A stretch of 64,000 nt of DNA, from contig DASUEU010000037.1 of assembly GCA_036274895.1 (NCBI GenBank), positions 342,921 through 406,920 of the forward strand, given 5' to 3'. The notes under the pieces were generated by a model. It made no database searches. It was not told where the DNA came from and was given only the letters and a program-made list of their open reading frames with translations. Each line of letters begins with the position of its first letter. Positions within the stretch are counted from its first letter, which is position 1. The position numbers were made by a program, and so were the translations under genes. Below, one piece after another: positions 1-7,999 of this stretch. Source of the stretch: CALMKX01 sp036274895 (GTDB lineage: Bacteria; Acidobacteriota; Thermoanaerobaculia; Multivoradales; SZUA-115).

Positions 1-2
1 AC

Positions 3-944
3 CCGGCCGCCGGCGAGAGCCTCGTGCGGCTGCTCCAGGATCCCGACGCCGGCGTGCGCCGAGCCGCGATCGAGGCCCTGGGGGAGCTGGGCTACCGGCC
101 GGCCGAGGCGGCCGTGGCGGCACGGCTGACCGACGCGGACGTCGAGGTCCGCGTGGCCGCGGCGGAGGCCCTCTCCGAGCTGGGCACCGCCGCCTCGATG
201 GCCGCCCTCGAGAAGGCCGCCGAAGACAGCAACCGGAACGTGCGCCGGGAGGTACTCGACACCCTCGACGAGCTGGGCGGTGCCCAGGCCCTGGCGATGG
301 CCGCGCGGTCCCTGGAGGACTCCGACGGCGGGGTGCGGCTCGAGGCCGTGGAGCTGCTGGGGCACCACGGTTCCGGCCGGGAAGCGGACCTTCTGGCCAA
401 GTCCGTGACCGACCCCGAGTGGAAGGTGCGGGTGGCCGTGGTCGAGGCCCTGGGCGAGCTCGGAGACGCCCGCGGGCGCAGCCCCCTGCGCACAGCCCTG
501 CGCGACCCCAGCTGGCACGTGCGGGCGGCCGCGGCGGAGGGCCTGGGGCAACTGGAGCACAACGAGGACCTGGACCCCCTGATCGAAGCCAGCCGCGATG
601 TCCATCCCGAGGTCAAGAAGGCGGCCGTCGAGTCGCTGGGCAACCTCGGCGATCCGCGGGCCGTGGCGCCGATCTCTCAGGTGCTCGAGGACTCGGACTG
701 GCGCCTGCGCGCCGTGGCCGCCGAGAGCCTCGGGCACCTCAGCTCGCCAGCGGCCGTAGCGGCGCTGACCGCGGCGCTGCGCGACGACAGCTGGCAAGTG
801 CGCCTGGCGGCCGTCGAGTCGCTCTGCTCGCTCGAGGACCCCAAGGCCGCCGGCCCCCTCCAGGCCCTGGTGCGCGACCCGCGGGCGGAGGTGCGGGCCG
901 CGGCGGCGGAGGCCATCGCGGACTTGAAGGACGAGGAGGAGTAG
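3..944 (+). CDS. HEAT-repeat protein (5' end cut by window edge)
   Basis: The frame is open from the first bases of the window, so the N terminus is missing; a GTG at 24 is unlikely to be the real start because the repeat pattern already runs through it. About 310 residues are visible, made almost wholly of roughly 31-residue alpha-helical HEAT (PBS-lyase type) units. Recurrent signatures are V-R-x-A-A-x-E-A-L-G-x-L, D-P-x-W-x-V-R and G-D-x-R-A. These repeats form protein-binding solenoids. No catalytic domain is visible in this part. The partner and cellular role cannot be told from sequence. The next gene starts 154 bases downstream on the same strand. Confidence 0.88.
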   Translation, partial: PAAGESLVRLLQDPDAGVRRAAIEALGELGYRPAEAAVAARLTDADVEVRVAAAEALSELGTAASMAALEKAAEDSNRNVRREVLDTLDELGGAQALAMAARSLEDSDGGVRLEAVELLGHHGSGREADLLAKSVTDPEWKVRVAVVEALGELGDARGRSPLRTALRDPSWHVRAAAAEGLGQLEHNEDLDPLIEASRDVHPEVKKAAVESLGNLGDPRAVAPISQVLEDSDWRLRAVAAESLGHLSSPAAVAALTAALRDDSWQVRLAAVESLCSLEDPKAAGPLQALVRDPRAEVRAAAAEAIADLKDEEE

Positions 945-1098
945 GCCTAGCACTCCCGGCAGCCCGGTCGCCGAAGCTGTCCGCACGATCGGGGTGTCTC
1001 GCTGTGAAAGGTCTGGACCGGCTCGGTCGTACTGTAGTCGACTGGCCACCGCCACCGCTTCGAAGCCATGCGCGCTGCCCTTTGGGGGAGTCGAAGAG

Positions 1099-1800
1099 AT
1101 GCCGCCAACGAAACGAACTGCTCGAATCGCGGGACTGCTCTACCTGATCGTCGTGTTGGCGGGACCGTTCACCCTCCTCTACGTGCCGGGAAAAGTGTTC
1201 GTGTCCGGGGACGCCACGGCGACGGCCAACAACATTCTGGCGCACGAGACGCTGTTCCGGGCCCACATCGTCGTCGGGCTGATTTCGGAGCTGGCGTTCG
1301 TCGCCGTGGTCTTCGTTCTGTACCGCCTGCTCAAAGGCGTGAATCTCACCCTCGCCACCGCCATGTTGATCCTGATTCTGATCGATGTGCCGCTGGCTTT
1401 CTTGGGCTTGGCGAACGAAGTCGCCACCCTCACCTTCGTGCGCGGTGCCGATTTCCTCGCCGTCTTCGACCAGCCGCAGCGCGACGCCCTGGCTACATTG
1501 CTCCTCCACTTCGATCGGCAGGGAGCTCTCGTCTCTGAGATGTTCTGGGGCTTGTGGCTGCTTCCGCTCGGATTGCTGGTGTATCGATCCGGTTTTCTCC
1601 CGCGCTTTCTGGGCGTCTGGCTGTTCATCAACGGCCTGGCTTATGTGACGCTCAGCGCCACGGGACTGTTACTACCAGAATCCTCCAAGATGCTCTTCAC
1701 GATCGCCACTCCCGCGATGTTCGGTGAGATGGCGCTCATGCTGTGGCTGCTCATCGTGGGCGTGAGAGAGCCGGCCGCGGGCCAGGCCGCGCCCGGGTAG
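1099..1800 (+). CDS. DUF4386 family integral membrane protein
   Basis: A 233-residue hydrophobic protein with about six predicted membrane segments, the first at residues 8-28 and the last near the C terminus. The overall pattern (M-x-x-T-K-R-T-A-R-I-A-G-x-L-Y-L at the N terminus, a segment holding L-A-N-E-V, and a G-L-W-L-L-P-L-G-L-L-V-Y core) is that of DUF4386 proteins, whose function is unknown. I chose the ATG at 1099 because a GGGGGAG Shine-Dalgarno lies eight bases upstream and family members start at M-x-x-T; an in-frame ATG at 994 would add a non-conserved 35-residue leader. It stands alone between the HEAT gene and the flavoenzyme gene. Confidence 0.82.
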   Translation: MPPTKRTARIAGLLYLIVVLAGPFTLLYVPGKVFVSGDATATANNILAHETLFRAHIVVGLISELAFVAVVFVLYRLLKGVNLTLATAMLILILIDVPLAFLGLANEVATLTFVRGADFLAVFDQPQRDALATLLLHFDRQGALVSEMFWGLWLLPLGLLVYRSGFLPRFLGVWLFINGLAYVTLSATGLLLPESSKMLFTIATPAMFGEMALMLWLLIVGVREPAAGQAAPG

Positions 1801-1840
1801 GGGCGGCTTCACCGAGCCTCTGCCAACCCGCCGCCTCCGC

Positions 1841-1846
1841 TAGACT
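1841..1846 (+). promoter_or_regulatory. Candidate -10 element (TAGACT) for a leaderless transcript
   Basis: The hexamer TAGACT ends six bases before the ATG at 1853, and no Shine-Dalgarno lies between. This spacing would place the transcription start at or next to the start codon. No convincing -35 is seen. The same arrangement recurs before several other genes in this window. Confidence 0.4.
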
Positions 1847-1852
1847 CCGCGG

Positions 1853-2992
1853 ATGTCTCCAGCGGAGCGCTTCGACGCGGTAGTGGTGGGTGGTGGCCTG
1901 ATGGGCTTGGCGACGGTGGACGCCTTGCTGCGACGGGGCCGGCGGGTGGCGCTGGTGGAGCGCTTCGCCCCCGGCCACCGGCAGGGCAGCTCCCACGGCG
2001 ACGGCCGCATCTTCCGCTTCACCTACCCCGAGGCGGTCTATGTGGCGCTGGCCCGGCGGGCCGAGGCCGGCTGGCGCTCCCTCGAACGGCGAGCCGGTAC
2101 TGAGCTGCTCGACCTGGTGGGCAACTGGGACTGCGGTCCCGAGGGCAGCCCGGAGCTCGCCGACCTCGAAGCCAACCTCGCCGGGGCCGGCCTGCCCTTC
2201 GAGCACCTCTCCGCCGCGCAGAGCAACGCCCGCTTCCCCCAGCTTCGCCTCGAGGCCGGCAGCGTCGCTCTCCACCAGCCCGACGGTGGCGTGGCCTTCG
2301 CGGATCGCGCCCTGGGCGCCCTCTGGCGGCTAGCGCGAGAGGCGGGAGCGGAGCTGGTGACCGAGGACCCGATCGAGGGCCTCGACGCCGGGTCGGGGGG
2401 CGTCACGATGGCCACCAGCGGCGGTCGGCGGATCACCGGCGAGGTCGCGGTCCTGACGGCCGGTTCCTGGAGCCGCCCGCTCCTGGCAGCCCTCGGCCTC
2501 CGCCTGCCGCTCCAGGTGACCCGCGAGCAGGTGGCCTACTTCCCTTCGCGAAACGGCGTCGACCACCGCCGCCTGCCCACGGTGATCGACTACCACACGC
2601 CTCTGGCTTTCTACGCCCTGCCGCAGATCGAGACCCCGGGGGTCAAGGTGGGCTGGCACCACGCGGGTCTGCCGATCGAGCATCCCGAGCAGGGGACCGA
2701 TCTCGACGCCGCCAACCTCGCCGCGGTGCAGGACTTCGTGCGCCGCCGGCTGCCCCACCTCGAGCCCGAGCCGTTCGAGGTGGCGACCTGTCTCTACACC
2801 ACCACCCCGGACCAGCACTTCATCCTCGATCGCCACCCCGGCGAGCCCCGCCTGGTGATCGGCGCCGGCTTCTCCGGCCACGGCTTCAAGTTCGGTCCGG
2901 CGGTCGGCGAGATCTTGACCGCGCTGGCCCTCGGCGAGCCAGCGCCGCTCGACCTCGGGACGTTCCGGGTGGGGCGGTTCGCGGCGGGCTGA
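1853..2992 (+). CDS. Monomeric sarcosine oxidase / N-methyltryptophan oxidase family flavoenzyme
   Basis: A 379-residue FAD-dependent amine oxidoreductase expected to oxidise a secondary N-methyl amino acid to the amine, releasing formaldehyde and hydrogen peroxide. The N-terminal Rossmann motif V-V-G-G-G-L-M-G is at residues 11-18. It is followed by an S-S-H-G-D-G-R-I-F-R block typical of the MSOX/MTOX subgroup. Near the C terminus, T-C-L-Y-T-T-T-P-D carries Cys313, at the place of the cysteine that links FAD covalently in MSOX, and G-F-S-G-H-G-F-K follows, completing the flavin site. Length matches the family (about 380-390). Substrate cannot be assigned from sequence; sarcosine, N-methyltryptophan and pipecolate are all used by relatives. 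A TAGACT hexamer close to the ATG suggests a short or absent leader. Confidence 0.9.
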   Translation: MSPAERFDAVVVGGGLMGLATVDALLRRGRRVALVERFAPGHRQGSSHGDGRIFRFTYPEAVYVALARRAEAGWRSLERRAGTELLDLVGNWDCGPEGSPELADLEANLAGAGLPFEHLSAAQSNARFPQLRLEAGSVALHQPDGGVAFADRALGALWRLAREAGAELVTEDPIEGLDAGSGGVTMATSGGRRITGEVAVLTAGSWSRPLLAALGLRLPLQVTREQVAYFPSRNGVDHRRLPTVIDYHTPLAFYALPQIETPGVKVGWHHAGLPIEHPEQGTDLDAANLAAVQDFVRRRLPHLEPEPFEVATCLYTTTPDQHFILDRHPGEPRLVIGAGFSGHGFKFGPAVGEILTALALGEPAPLDLGTFRVGRFAAG

Positions 2993-2995
2993 GCC

Positions 2996-3574
2996 TCACT
3001 TCCGCCGCGCCAGGCCCAGCTGCTCGAGGCGGGGGAGGCTGGGGGCGGGGATGAAGCCCTCCTGGGCCGTGCGCACGTCCGAGATCGAGATGAAGGCCTG
3101 GGGCTCCTCCTCGCGCACGATGTCGAGATAGCGCCGGAGCTCGCGGCGGCGGATGACGCTGAAGATCAGTCGCACCCGCCCCTGGAGCCCGCGGGCCGCG
3201 AAGCTGGTGACCCCGAAGGCTGCCTGCCCGAGCGCCTGGAGCAGGCCCGAGGCGTCCTGCTCGGTGATCACCCGCACCGAGATCAGCCCGAGGGCGAGCT
3301 TCTCCTCGAGCAGCACTCCGACGTAGGTGCCGGTGGCGTAGCCGGCGGCCCAGCCCAGGTAGTGCATGGGGGTGTCGAGGTGACGCACCACCTGGCTGAT
3401 GGCGAAGATCCAGATCAGACTCTCGAAGAAGCCGGCGAGCGGCGCCGTCCGCACCAGGCCGCGGGAGATCATGGCGATGCGCAGGGTGCCCAGGGCCACA
3501 TCGATCACCCGGGCGCAGAAGATCAGGAACGGGACCCCCACCAGGGGCCACCAGGCGAAGTCTTGGAGGTTCAT
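2996..3574 (-). CDS. UPF0316 / DUF2179-type membrane protein
   Basis: A 192-residue protein with about three N-terminal membrane segments, including a helix holding F-C-A-R-V-I-D-V-A-L-G-T-L-R, the family hallmark. A soluble C-terminal alpha/beta domain (roughly residues 95-175) carries V-R-V-I-T-E-Q and a region resembling the DUF2179 cytosolic domain. The family is widespread and uncharacterised. The gene is convergent with the flavoenzyme gene, only three bases apart. It follows the TlpA-like gene on the same strand with a 15-base gap, so the two could share a transcript. However, a CAGAAT hexamer lies seven bases before its ATG. Confidence 0.82.
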   Translation of the reverse strand: MNLQDFAWWPLVGVPFLIFCARVIDVALGTLRIAMISRGLVRTAPLAGFFESLIWIFAISQVVRHLDTPMHYLGWAAGYATGTYVGVLLEEKLALGLISVRVITEQDASGLLQALGQAAFGVTSFAARGLQGRVRLIFSVIRRRELRRYLDIVREEEPQAFISISDVRTAQEGFIPAPSLPRLEQLGLARRK

Positions 3575-3581
3575 GGTGGGG

Positions 3582-3587
3582 ATTCTG
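3582..3587 (-). promoter_or_regulatory. Candidate -10-like hexamer (CAGAAT)
   Basis: On the - strand CAGAAT lies seven bases before the ATG at 3574, with no Shine-Dalgarno in between. It is one of a group of similarly spaced hexamers in this window. It is weaker than the others because the first base departs from TAnnnT. Confidence 0.25.
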
Positions 3588-3589
3588 CC

Positions 3590-4819
3590 TCAGGGCGGCC
3601 CCCCAGCGGCATGACCCCCCAGGAGATCGAGAACCTCCTTCTTCACCGTCGCCACCATGTCCTGGATGGCGCCCGAGTAGTAGCGGGCCAGCCGTCCGTC
3701 CGGGCCGACGATCACCAGGCTGGGCAGGCCGGGGCGGTGGAACGCCGCGAAGGCGTGGCGATCGAAGTCGAGGAGCACCGGCAGGCTGAGGTTGCGAGTC
3801 TTCAGGAAGTCCGCCACCTTCTCGCGCTGCTCGGAGAGCGAGGCGACCTCCTCCAGGGTGTCGACGGCGAAGACCCGCACCGGCAGCCCGGACGTTCGCG
3901 CCCACTCGGCCAGCTCCTGGGTGTGCTCGAGGGCGCTCCAGCAGGGCACGCACCAGGTCGCCCAGAAGTCGAGCACCACCACCGCACCGGGGAAGTCGAG
4001 CTGGAGGTCCCGGTCCTCGGCGAAGGAGCGGATCGTCAGCTTCGGCGCCGGCTCGCCCAGGGGATAGCCCGCGCTCTCGAGCTCGGCCAGCGTGCCCAGG
4101 GCCTTCCAGTTGGCGAGGTCCGGCAGCACCAGCCGGGCGCCGGGCTCGCTGGCGGTGAAGTGGAAGTTGCCGGTCATCCTGGCCTGGTACTCGCCCTGGC
4201 CGATCTGGCCGCTCATGCTCCGGAGTCGCTGCGTCTCGCCATCGACCACCAGGAGCAGCCGGGCGTCGGTGCCTCGCAGCTCGATCTCGATCCCGGGCGG
4301 CTGGCCCTCGGTGACCACCGGCCGGGAGCCGGCGACCTCGAGCGGGGGCAGGGCCCCCAGGCGCAGGGCCTCCAGGAAGGCCGCCCCATCCCCACCCTGT
4401 GCCGCGACCAGCGACGCCGGGGCCGCGAGGCTGGCCTGGTCGGCGCGCAGCCGGGCGAGCGCCGCGGCGAAGTCGTGGTCATGCGTGGTCTGCGCGTAGC
4501 GCCCCTCCTGCCCGGGGTTGATCGCCACCATGCGGCCGTCGCGCGCGACGACCCGCAGAAACTCCTGGCCGTCACTCCACATGGCCATGAACGCCGAGGC
4601 GCCGGAAGCCGCCACGCCGTAGTCGATCCGGCTGCGTTTCTGCGGGCGCCCCGGCAGGTCGACGACGATCTCGAGCGTTTCCTGGAACGGGCCGGCCGCC
4701 CGGTAGGCCGCCCGGGTCTGGTCGAGCGCAGACTGGCCGAGGCCGACCTCGTCGGCGAAGGCCGGCAGAGCGAAGGTCAGGACCAGGGCGTGCAGGATCG
4801 CGAGGCGGTTCTTGGCCAC
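3590..4819 (-). CDS. Secreted TlpA-like thioredoxin with N-terminal DUF2092-like domain
   Basis: A 409-residue exported protein. Residues 1-22 form a signal peptide ending A-F-A. Residues 25-235 resemble the DUF2092/LolA-like beta domain that often precedes thioredoxin domains. Residues 250-400 are a TlpA/ResA-type thioredoxin fold with the active site W-C-V-P-C at Cys290 and Cys293 and a cis-proline segment R-P-G-L-P-S-L-V. Such proteins reduce disulfides in the cell envelope, for example during cytochrome maturation, but no cytochrome genes are nearby. The start is a GTG at 4819 with GGAGG five bases upstream. It is divergent from the ECF-sigma operon, leaving 130 bases for both promoters, so joint control is possible but unproven. 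Confidence 0.85.
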   Translation of the reverse strand: MAKNRLAILHALVLTFALPAFADEVGLGQSALDQTRAAYRAAGPFQETLEIVVDLPGRPQKRSRIDYGVAASGASAFMAMWSDGQEFLRVVARDGRMVAINPGQEGRYAQTTHDHDFAAALARLRADQASLAAPASLVAAQGGDGAAFLEALRLGALPPLEVAGSRPVVTEGQPPGIEIELRGTDARLLLVVDGETQRLRSMSGQIGQGEYQARMTGNFHFTASEPGARLVLPDLANWKALGTLAELESAGYPLGEPAPKLTIRSFAEDRDLQLDFPGAVVVLDFWATWCVPCWSALEHTQELAEWARTSGLPVRVFAVDTLEEVASLSEQREKVADFLKTRNLSLPVLLDFDRHAFAAFHRPGLPSLVIVGPDGRLARYYSGAIQDMVATVKKEVLDLLGGHAAGGPP

Positions 4820-4949
4820 GGGTGCCTCCTTGGTGAAGGGTTCAAAGAGGCCCTACGAGAGGGAGAGGGCGGAGGTTCCGGAGGCAGGGCGCACCCCGCC
4901 ACCAACACTTCCCTCCACCCGCGCGTTTGACCAGGATGTGAGCGAAGGC

Positions 4950-5495
4950 ATGGCGATCGAAGCGGAGGTGCCCGTGTTGGCAGCGCGAGCAGCAGACACC
5001 GAACGGCTCGCCACCTTGTTCGATCGACATCACGGGCGCCTCTACCGCCTGGCGCGCCGTCTCTGCTTCGAGGGCGAGGAGGCGGCCGACCTGGTGCAGG
5101 AGACCTTCTTGCGGGCCGCCCGCAGTCCCCGCTCGGTGCCGGCCGCGGAGCCGGACGGCGAGGCCTGGCTGGTGCGGGTGATGGTCAACCTCGCCAAGGA
5201 CCGCTGCCGCCGCCGCCACGTGCGCGAGAAAGCCGCCCCCCTCCTCGACCCGGCGCCGGCCAGCGACCCGGAGGCCGGCCTGGTGGCCCGCACGGCCGTG
5301 GCCGGCGCCCTGGCGGGGCTGGGAGCCCGGCGACGGGCGGTGGTGGTGCTGGCCGAGATCGAGGGGAGGACCAGCCCGGAGATCGCCCGCCTGCTGGGGA
5401 TGACCGCGGTGACCGTGCGGTGGCACCTCGCCGCGGCCCGGCGTGAGCTGGCCCGGACCCTGGCGCCCTTGGCGGAGAAAGGAGCGCAGCGATGA
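4950..5495 (+). CDS. ECF-type RNA polymerase sigma factor
   Basis: A sigma-70 family protein of about 181 residues. Region 2 contains L-F-D-R-H-H-G-R-L-Y-R-L-A-R-R and the core-binding D-L-V-Q-E-T-F-L-R-A. Region 4 is a helix-turn-helix with G-R-T-S-P-E-I-A-R-L-L-G-M and V-R-W-H-L-A-A-A-R-R-E-L. It would direct RNA polymerase to an alternative promoter set. The ATG at 4950 is preferred; a GTG four codons upstream (4938) is also possible, and the far upstream ATG at 4812 would run through the divergent gene's start region. Its stop overlaps the next start by four bases (ATGA), so it is translationally coupled to the probable anti-sigma protein. Confidence 0.9.
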   Translation: MAIEAEVPVLAARAADTERLATLFDRHHGRLYRLARRLCFEGEEAADLVQETFLRAARSPRSVPAAEPDGEAWLVRVMVNLAKDRCRRRHVREKAAPLLDPAPASDPEAGLVARTAVAGALAGLGARRRAVVVLAEIEGRTSPEIARLLGMTAVTVRWHLAAARRELARTLAPLAEKGAQR

Positions 5496-6034
5496 ACCAG
5501 CCGGACGATGCACGCGAGCACCAGCAGACCCCCCTCTCCCGCCTCCTGCGGCAGGCGGATCCAGCCCGCGATGGGGGTGACCTGGCACCCGAGCAGGTGG
5601 CGCGGATGCGCCGCACCGTGCTCCAGGCCTCCCGGGAGGCTGCCGAGCCGACTCCCACTCGCCTCGCCTGGCGCTTCGCCCTCGCGGCAGCGGCGCTCGG
5701 CGGCTTGGCTCTGGTGCTGCTCTGGGCCAGCCGGGCTCCCCAGCCCGTCGAGCCGCCGGCGGTCGCCTCGCTCGAACTGGCGCTGCCCGCTCCCGCCGCG
5801 CTTCCCGCCGAGGCCGCGCCACCGACTGAGGCCCCGCCACTGGCCCCGGCCCGGTCGCCGCGCCGCCGGCCTGCGTTTGCCCACGCCGCCGGCCGTGACG
5901 TTGCGGCCACCGAGCCTGCTGCCGTCGCCCTCGCCGGGCGCCGCCAGCTCCACCTGCAAAGCCCGTCCGGCACCCGGGTCGTCTGGGTGCTGGATCCCGA
6001 CTTCTCGCTCGAGACCCAAGGAGACACGCGATGA
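5492..6034 (+). CDS. Probable membrane anti-sigma factor
   Basis: A 180-residue single-pass protein. The N terminus is polar and cytoplasmic (residues 1-60), one membrane helix lies at about 61-82, and a proline/alanine-rich stretch leads to a short C-terminal extracytoplasmic domain ending L-H-L-Q-S-P-S-G-T-R-V-V-W-V-L-D-P-D-F. No zinc-binding anti-sigma motif (HxxxCxxC) is present. The role is therefore inferred from topology and from its coupling between the sigma gene and a secreted protein, both junctions being ATGA overlaps. The C-terminal V-V-W-V-L-D-P segment looks like the short domain seen after such membrane anchors in other sigma/anti-sigma pairs. Confidence 0.65.
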   Translation: MNQPDDAREHQQTPLSRLLRQADPARDGGDLAPEQVARMRRTVLQASREAAEPTPTRLAWRFALAAAALGGLALVLLWASRAPQPVEPPAVASLELALPAPAALPAEAAPPTEAPPLAPARSPRRRPAFAHAAGRDVAATEPAAVALAGRRQLHLQSPSGTRVVWVLDPDFSLETQGDTR

Positions 6035-6783
6035 ACCGTTCCCGTTCCCCTCGCTCCACCTGGCTCGGCCTGGCCGCCCTGCTCCTGGCCGCCGCGACGA
6101 TGAGCCGGCCGGCCTCGGCCCAGATCCAGCCCCCGGCACCGCCCGATCACTTCGACCGCATGTACCTCATCCGCTACCTCTCCCTCCCCGAGGCCGAGAC
6201 CCTGGTCTGGGAGCAGTGCCCGAAGGAAGGCCGAGCCGTCTGCCGGGTGACCTCCGCCGGTCGTAACGAGGTGGCGCCCTATCTCATGGTCGACGCCGAC
6301 GCCGCCACCCACGCCAAGATCGCCCGCGCCCTGATGGAGAAGGACGGCGTGCCTCGCACCCACACCTTCCGGGCCACCCTGCTGGTGGCCAGCCGCGAAG
6401 GCGGCAAGAGCGGCGCGATCCCCGAGGCCATCCGCAAGGTGGTGGAAGACCTCAAGGGCTTCCTGCCCTACGCCTCCTACCGCACCCTCGACACGGTCAC
6501 CATCACCACCTCGCGGGGCGGCTCGGTCAAGGCCAGCGGCCCGGATGGGTTGCCGGTGGACGTGCGGATCTTCATGAACTCGCAGGTCGGCGACCAGCTC
6601 GAGATCAGCGGCTTCGAGGTCCAGGCCCTCGGCGCCTCGACCGCCGAAGACGGCCGGGCCAAGGGTCGCAAGCTGATCGAGTCGACCTTCAGCATGAGGA
6701 TCGGCGAGAGCCTGGTGGTCGGCACCTCGGCCTTGGACGGCGGCCAGGAAGCCCTGGTGGTGGTGCTCACCGCGGTGTCGTGA
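6031..6783 (+). CDS. Secreted protein of unknown function, third gene of the sigma operon
   Basis: A 250-residue protein with a signal peptide (residues 1-30, ending A-S-A-Q). The mature part begins Y-L-I-R-Y-L-S-L-P-E-A-E-T-L-V-W, then M-V-D-A-D-A-A-T-H-A-K-I-A-R-A-L. This beta-alpha-beta pattern recalls the small N domains of secretins (displacement to Y-x-L-x-x-l-x-A, then a later helix after D). The C-terminal half has alternating beta-strand pattern. No secretin pore domain follows, so it is not a full secretin. It is translationally coupled to the anti-sigma gene (ATGA), so it may be the signal-sensing or regulated product of this three-gene unit. Function is not assigned. Confidence 0.72.
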   Translation: MNRSRSPRSTWLGLAALLLAAATMSRPASAQIQPPAPPDHFDRMYLIRYLSLPEAETLVWEQCPKEGRAVCRVTSAGRNEVAPYLMVDADAATHAKIARALMEKDGVPRTHTFRATLLVASREGGKSGAIPEAIRKVVEDLKGFLPYASYRTLDTVTITTSRGGSVKASGPDGLPVDVRIFMNSQVGDQLEISGFEVQALGASTAEDGRAKGRKLIESTFSMRIGESLVVGTSALDGGQEALVVVLTAVS

Positions 6784-6784
6784 G

Positions 6785-7999
6785 TCAATCCGCCCCAAAC
6801 CGCAGGATCTCCCCCAGCCGCTCGAGCACCTTGCGCCAGAGGGGGGAACGGGCGGCTTCGTCGCTGAAGCGCTCGAGGTAGTCGCGGGTGGCAACGACCA
6901 TGCCCACGTCGCGGCCGAGGCTGCGGGAGAGGAAGTACTTGTGGGTCATGACGTCGACGTAGAGCTCCGCGGCGGTCTTGCCGGGCAGCTGGTCGATGGC
7001 CCCCGCCTCGCGGAACAGGGCACAGACCGGCAAAAAGACCTTCTCGTACCAGTCGGCCGCAGCGGCCGGTAGCTCGACCGCCGCGCCGCTGCTCTCGGCC
7101 AGATACCAGCGGTGCTCCTCGATGTGCTTGCGCAGGGTGTTCCAGTAGCTCGGGTGGGAGACGTCGCCCAGCACGCGGGAGGGCTCGAGGCCGGTGGCAG
7201 CCCGGAACTCCTTCGCCTCGGTGACCACGGCGAGACGCCGCTGGTAAGCCGCGAGCAGGGCGGCGCGGTCGGCCGGGCCGGCCAGGCGCACCGGGTCGAG
7301 GCCGGCCAGGCGCAGATCCTCGTTGACCCAGGCCACCGCCTCGATGAAGTGGTCGAGGTCGGCCCGGCGCAGGCCGGGGGACAGGGCCGGGTAGAGCTCC
7401 ACCGTCTCGGCATCGGCCAGCAGGGCGCGCAGGCGGCTGCGCCGGCCGATCAGGGGGATGCGCATCTGAACGAACTGCAGCAGCAGGTTGTCCGGCGAGG
7501 CGTCCCCCCAGTAGACCCCGTTCGAGTGCAGATCGACGAAGAGGTCCGCCACCGCCAGGGTGATGCGCTCGCGGTTGCCCGCGCCCAGGGGGAAAGGGTA
7601 GATCCGCGAGTTGGGAATGACCCGGCGCTCGAGCTGGGTGACGCTGAGGCCGTAGGCGTCTCGCTCCATCTGAATGCCGACCGGCGTCGCAACCGCGATC
7701 GGCTCCTCCTCCCGCTCCACCCAGCCGATCGGCGTCAGGGTGCGGATACCCCGCTCGAGCAGCTCCCGGTAGACCTCGACCTCGTGGCGGGCGGTCTCGA
7801 CCGACAGCTCCTTGACCACCAGCCGGAGGTTGCCCACGCGGGGGAAGACCAGGGGGTGGCGGCCGTTGCCGCGGCGGACGGCGAAGCTCTTGACCCCCGC
7901 CGCCCCCCACTCCTCGAGGGGGCGGTCCCAGGGAAGGCCGGCGAGGGCCCCGAGGTATGCTTCCGGCAGCGCGAACGTGACCTTCGGATAGGACGACAT
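6785..7999 (-). CDS. DUF4032 family protein with kinase-like fold
   Basis: A 404-residue soluble protein. The N-terminal half carries features reminiscent of small-molecule or lipopolysaccharide kinases: V-V-K-E-L (candidate nucleotide-binding lysine), V-D-L-H-S-N-G-V-Y-W-G-D-A-S-P-D-N-L-L (a catalytic-loop-like W-G-D-x-S-x-D-N). The C-terminal half matches DUF4032 (K-F-R-x-A-T and Y-L-E-x-x-S-D-E-like blocks). Function is unknown. The ATG at 7999 is preceded by GGAAGGG about six bases upstream. This Shine-Dalgarno lies inside the divergent malQ gene, and the two start codons overlap at a palindromic CATG. An earlier start at 8194 would run deep into malQ and is rejected. Confidence 0.78.
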   Translation of the reverse strand: MSSYPKVTFALPEAYLGALAGLPWDRPLEEWGAAGVKSFAVRRGNGRHPLVFPRVGNLRLVVKELSVETARHEVEVYRELLERGIRTLTPIGWVEREEEPIAVATPVGIQMERDAYGLSVTQLERRVIPNSRIYPFPLGAGNRERITLAVADLFVDLHSNGVYWGDASPDNLLLQFVQMRIPLIGRRSRLRALLADAETVELYPALSPGLRRADLDHFIEAVAWVNEDLRLAGLDPVRLAGPADRAALLAAYQRRLAVVTEAKEFRAATGLEPSRVLGDVSHPSYWNTLRKHIEEHRWYLAESSGAAVELPAAAADWYEKVFLPVCALFREAGAIDQLPGKTAAELYVDVMTHKYFLSRSLGRDVGMVVATRDYLERFSDEAARSPLWRKVLERLGEILRFGAD

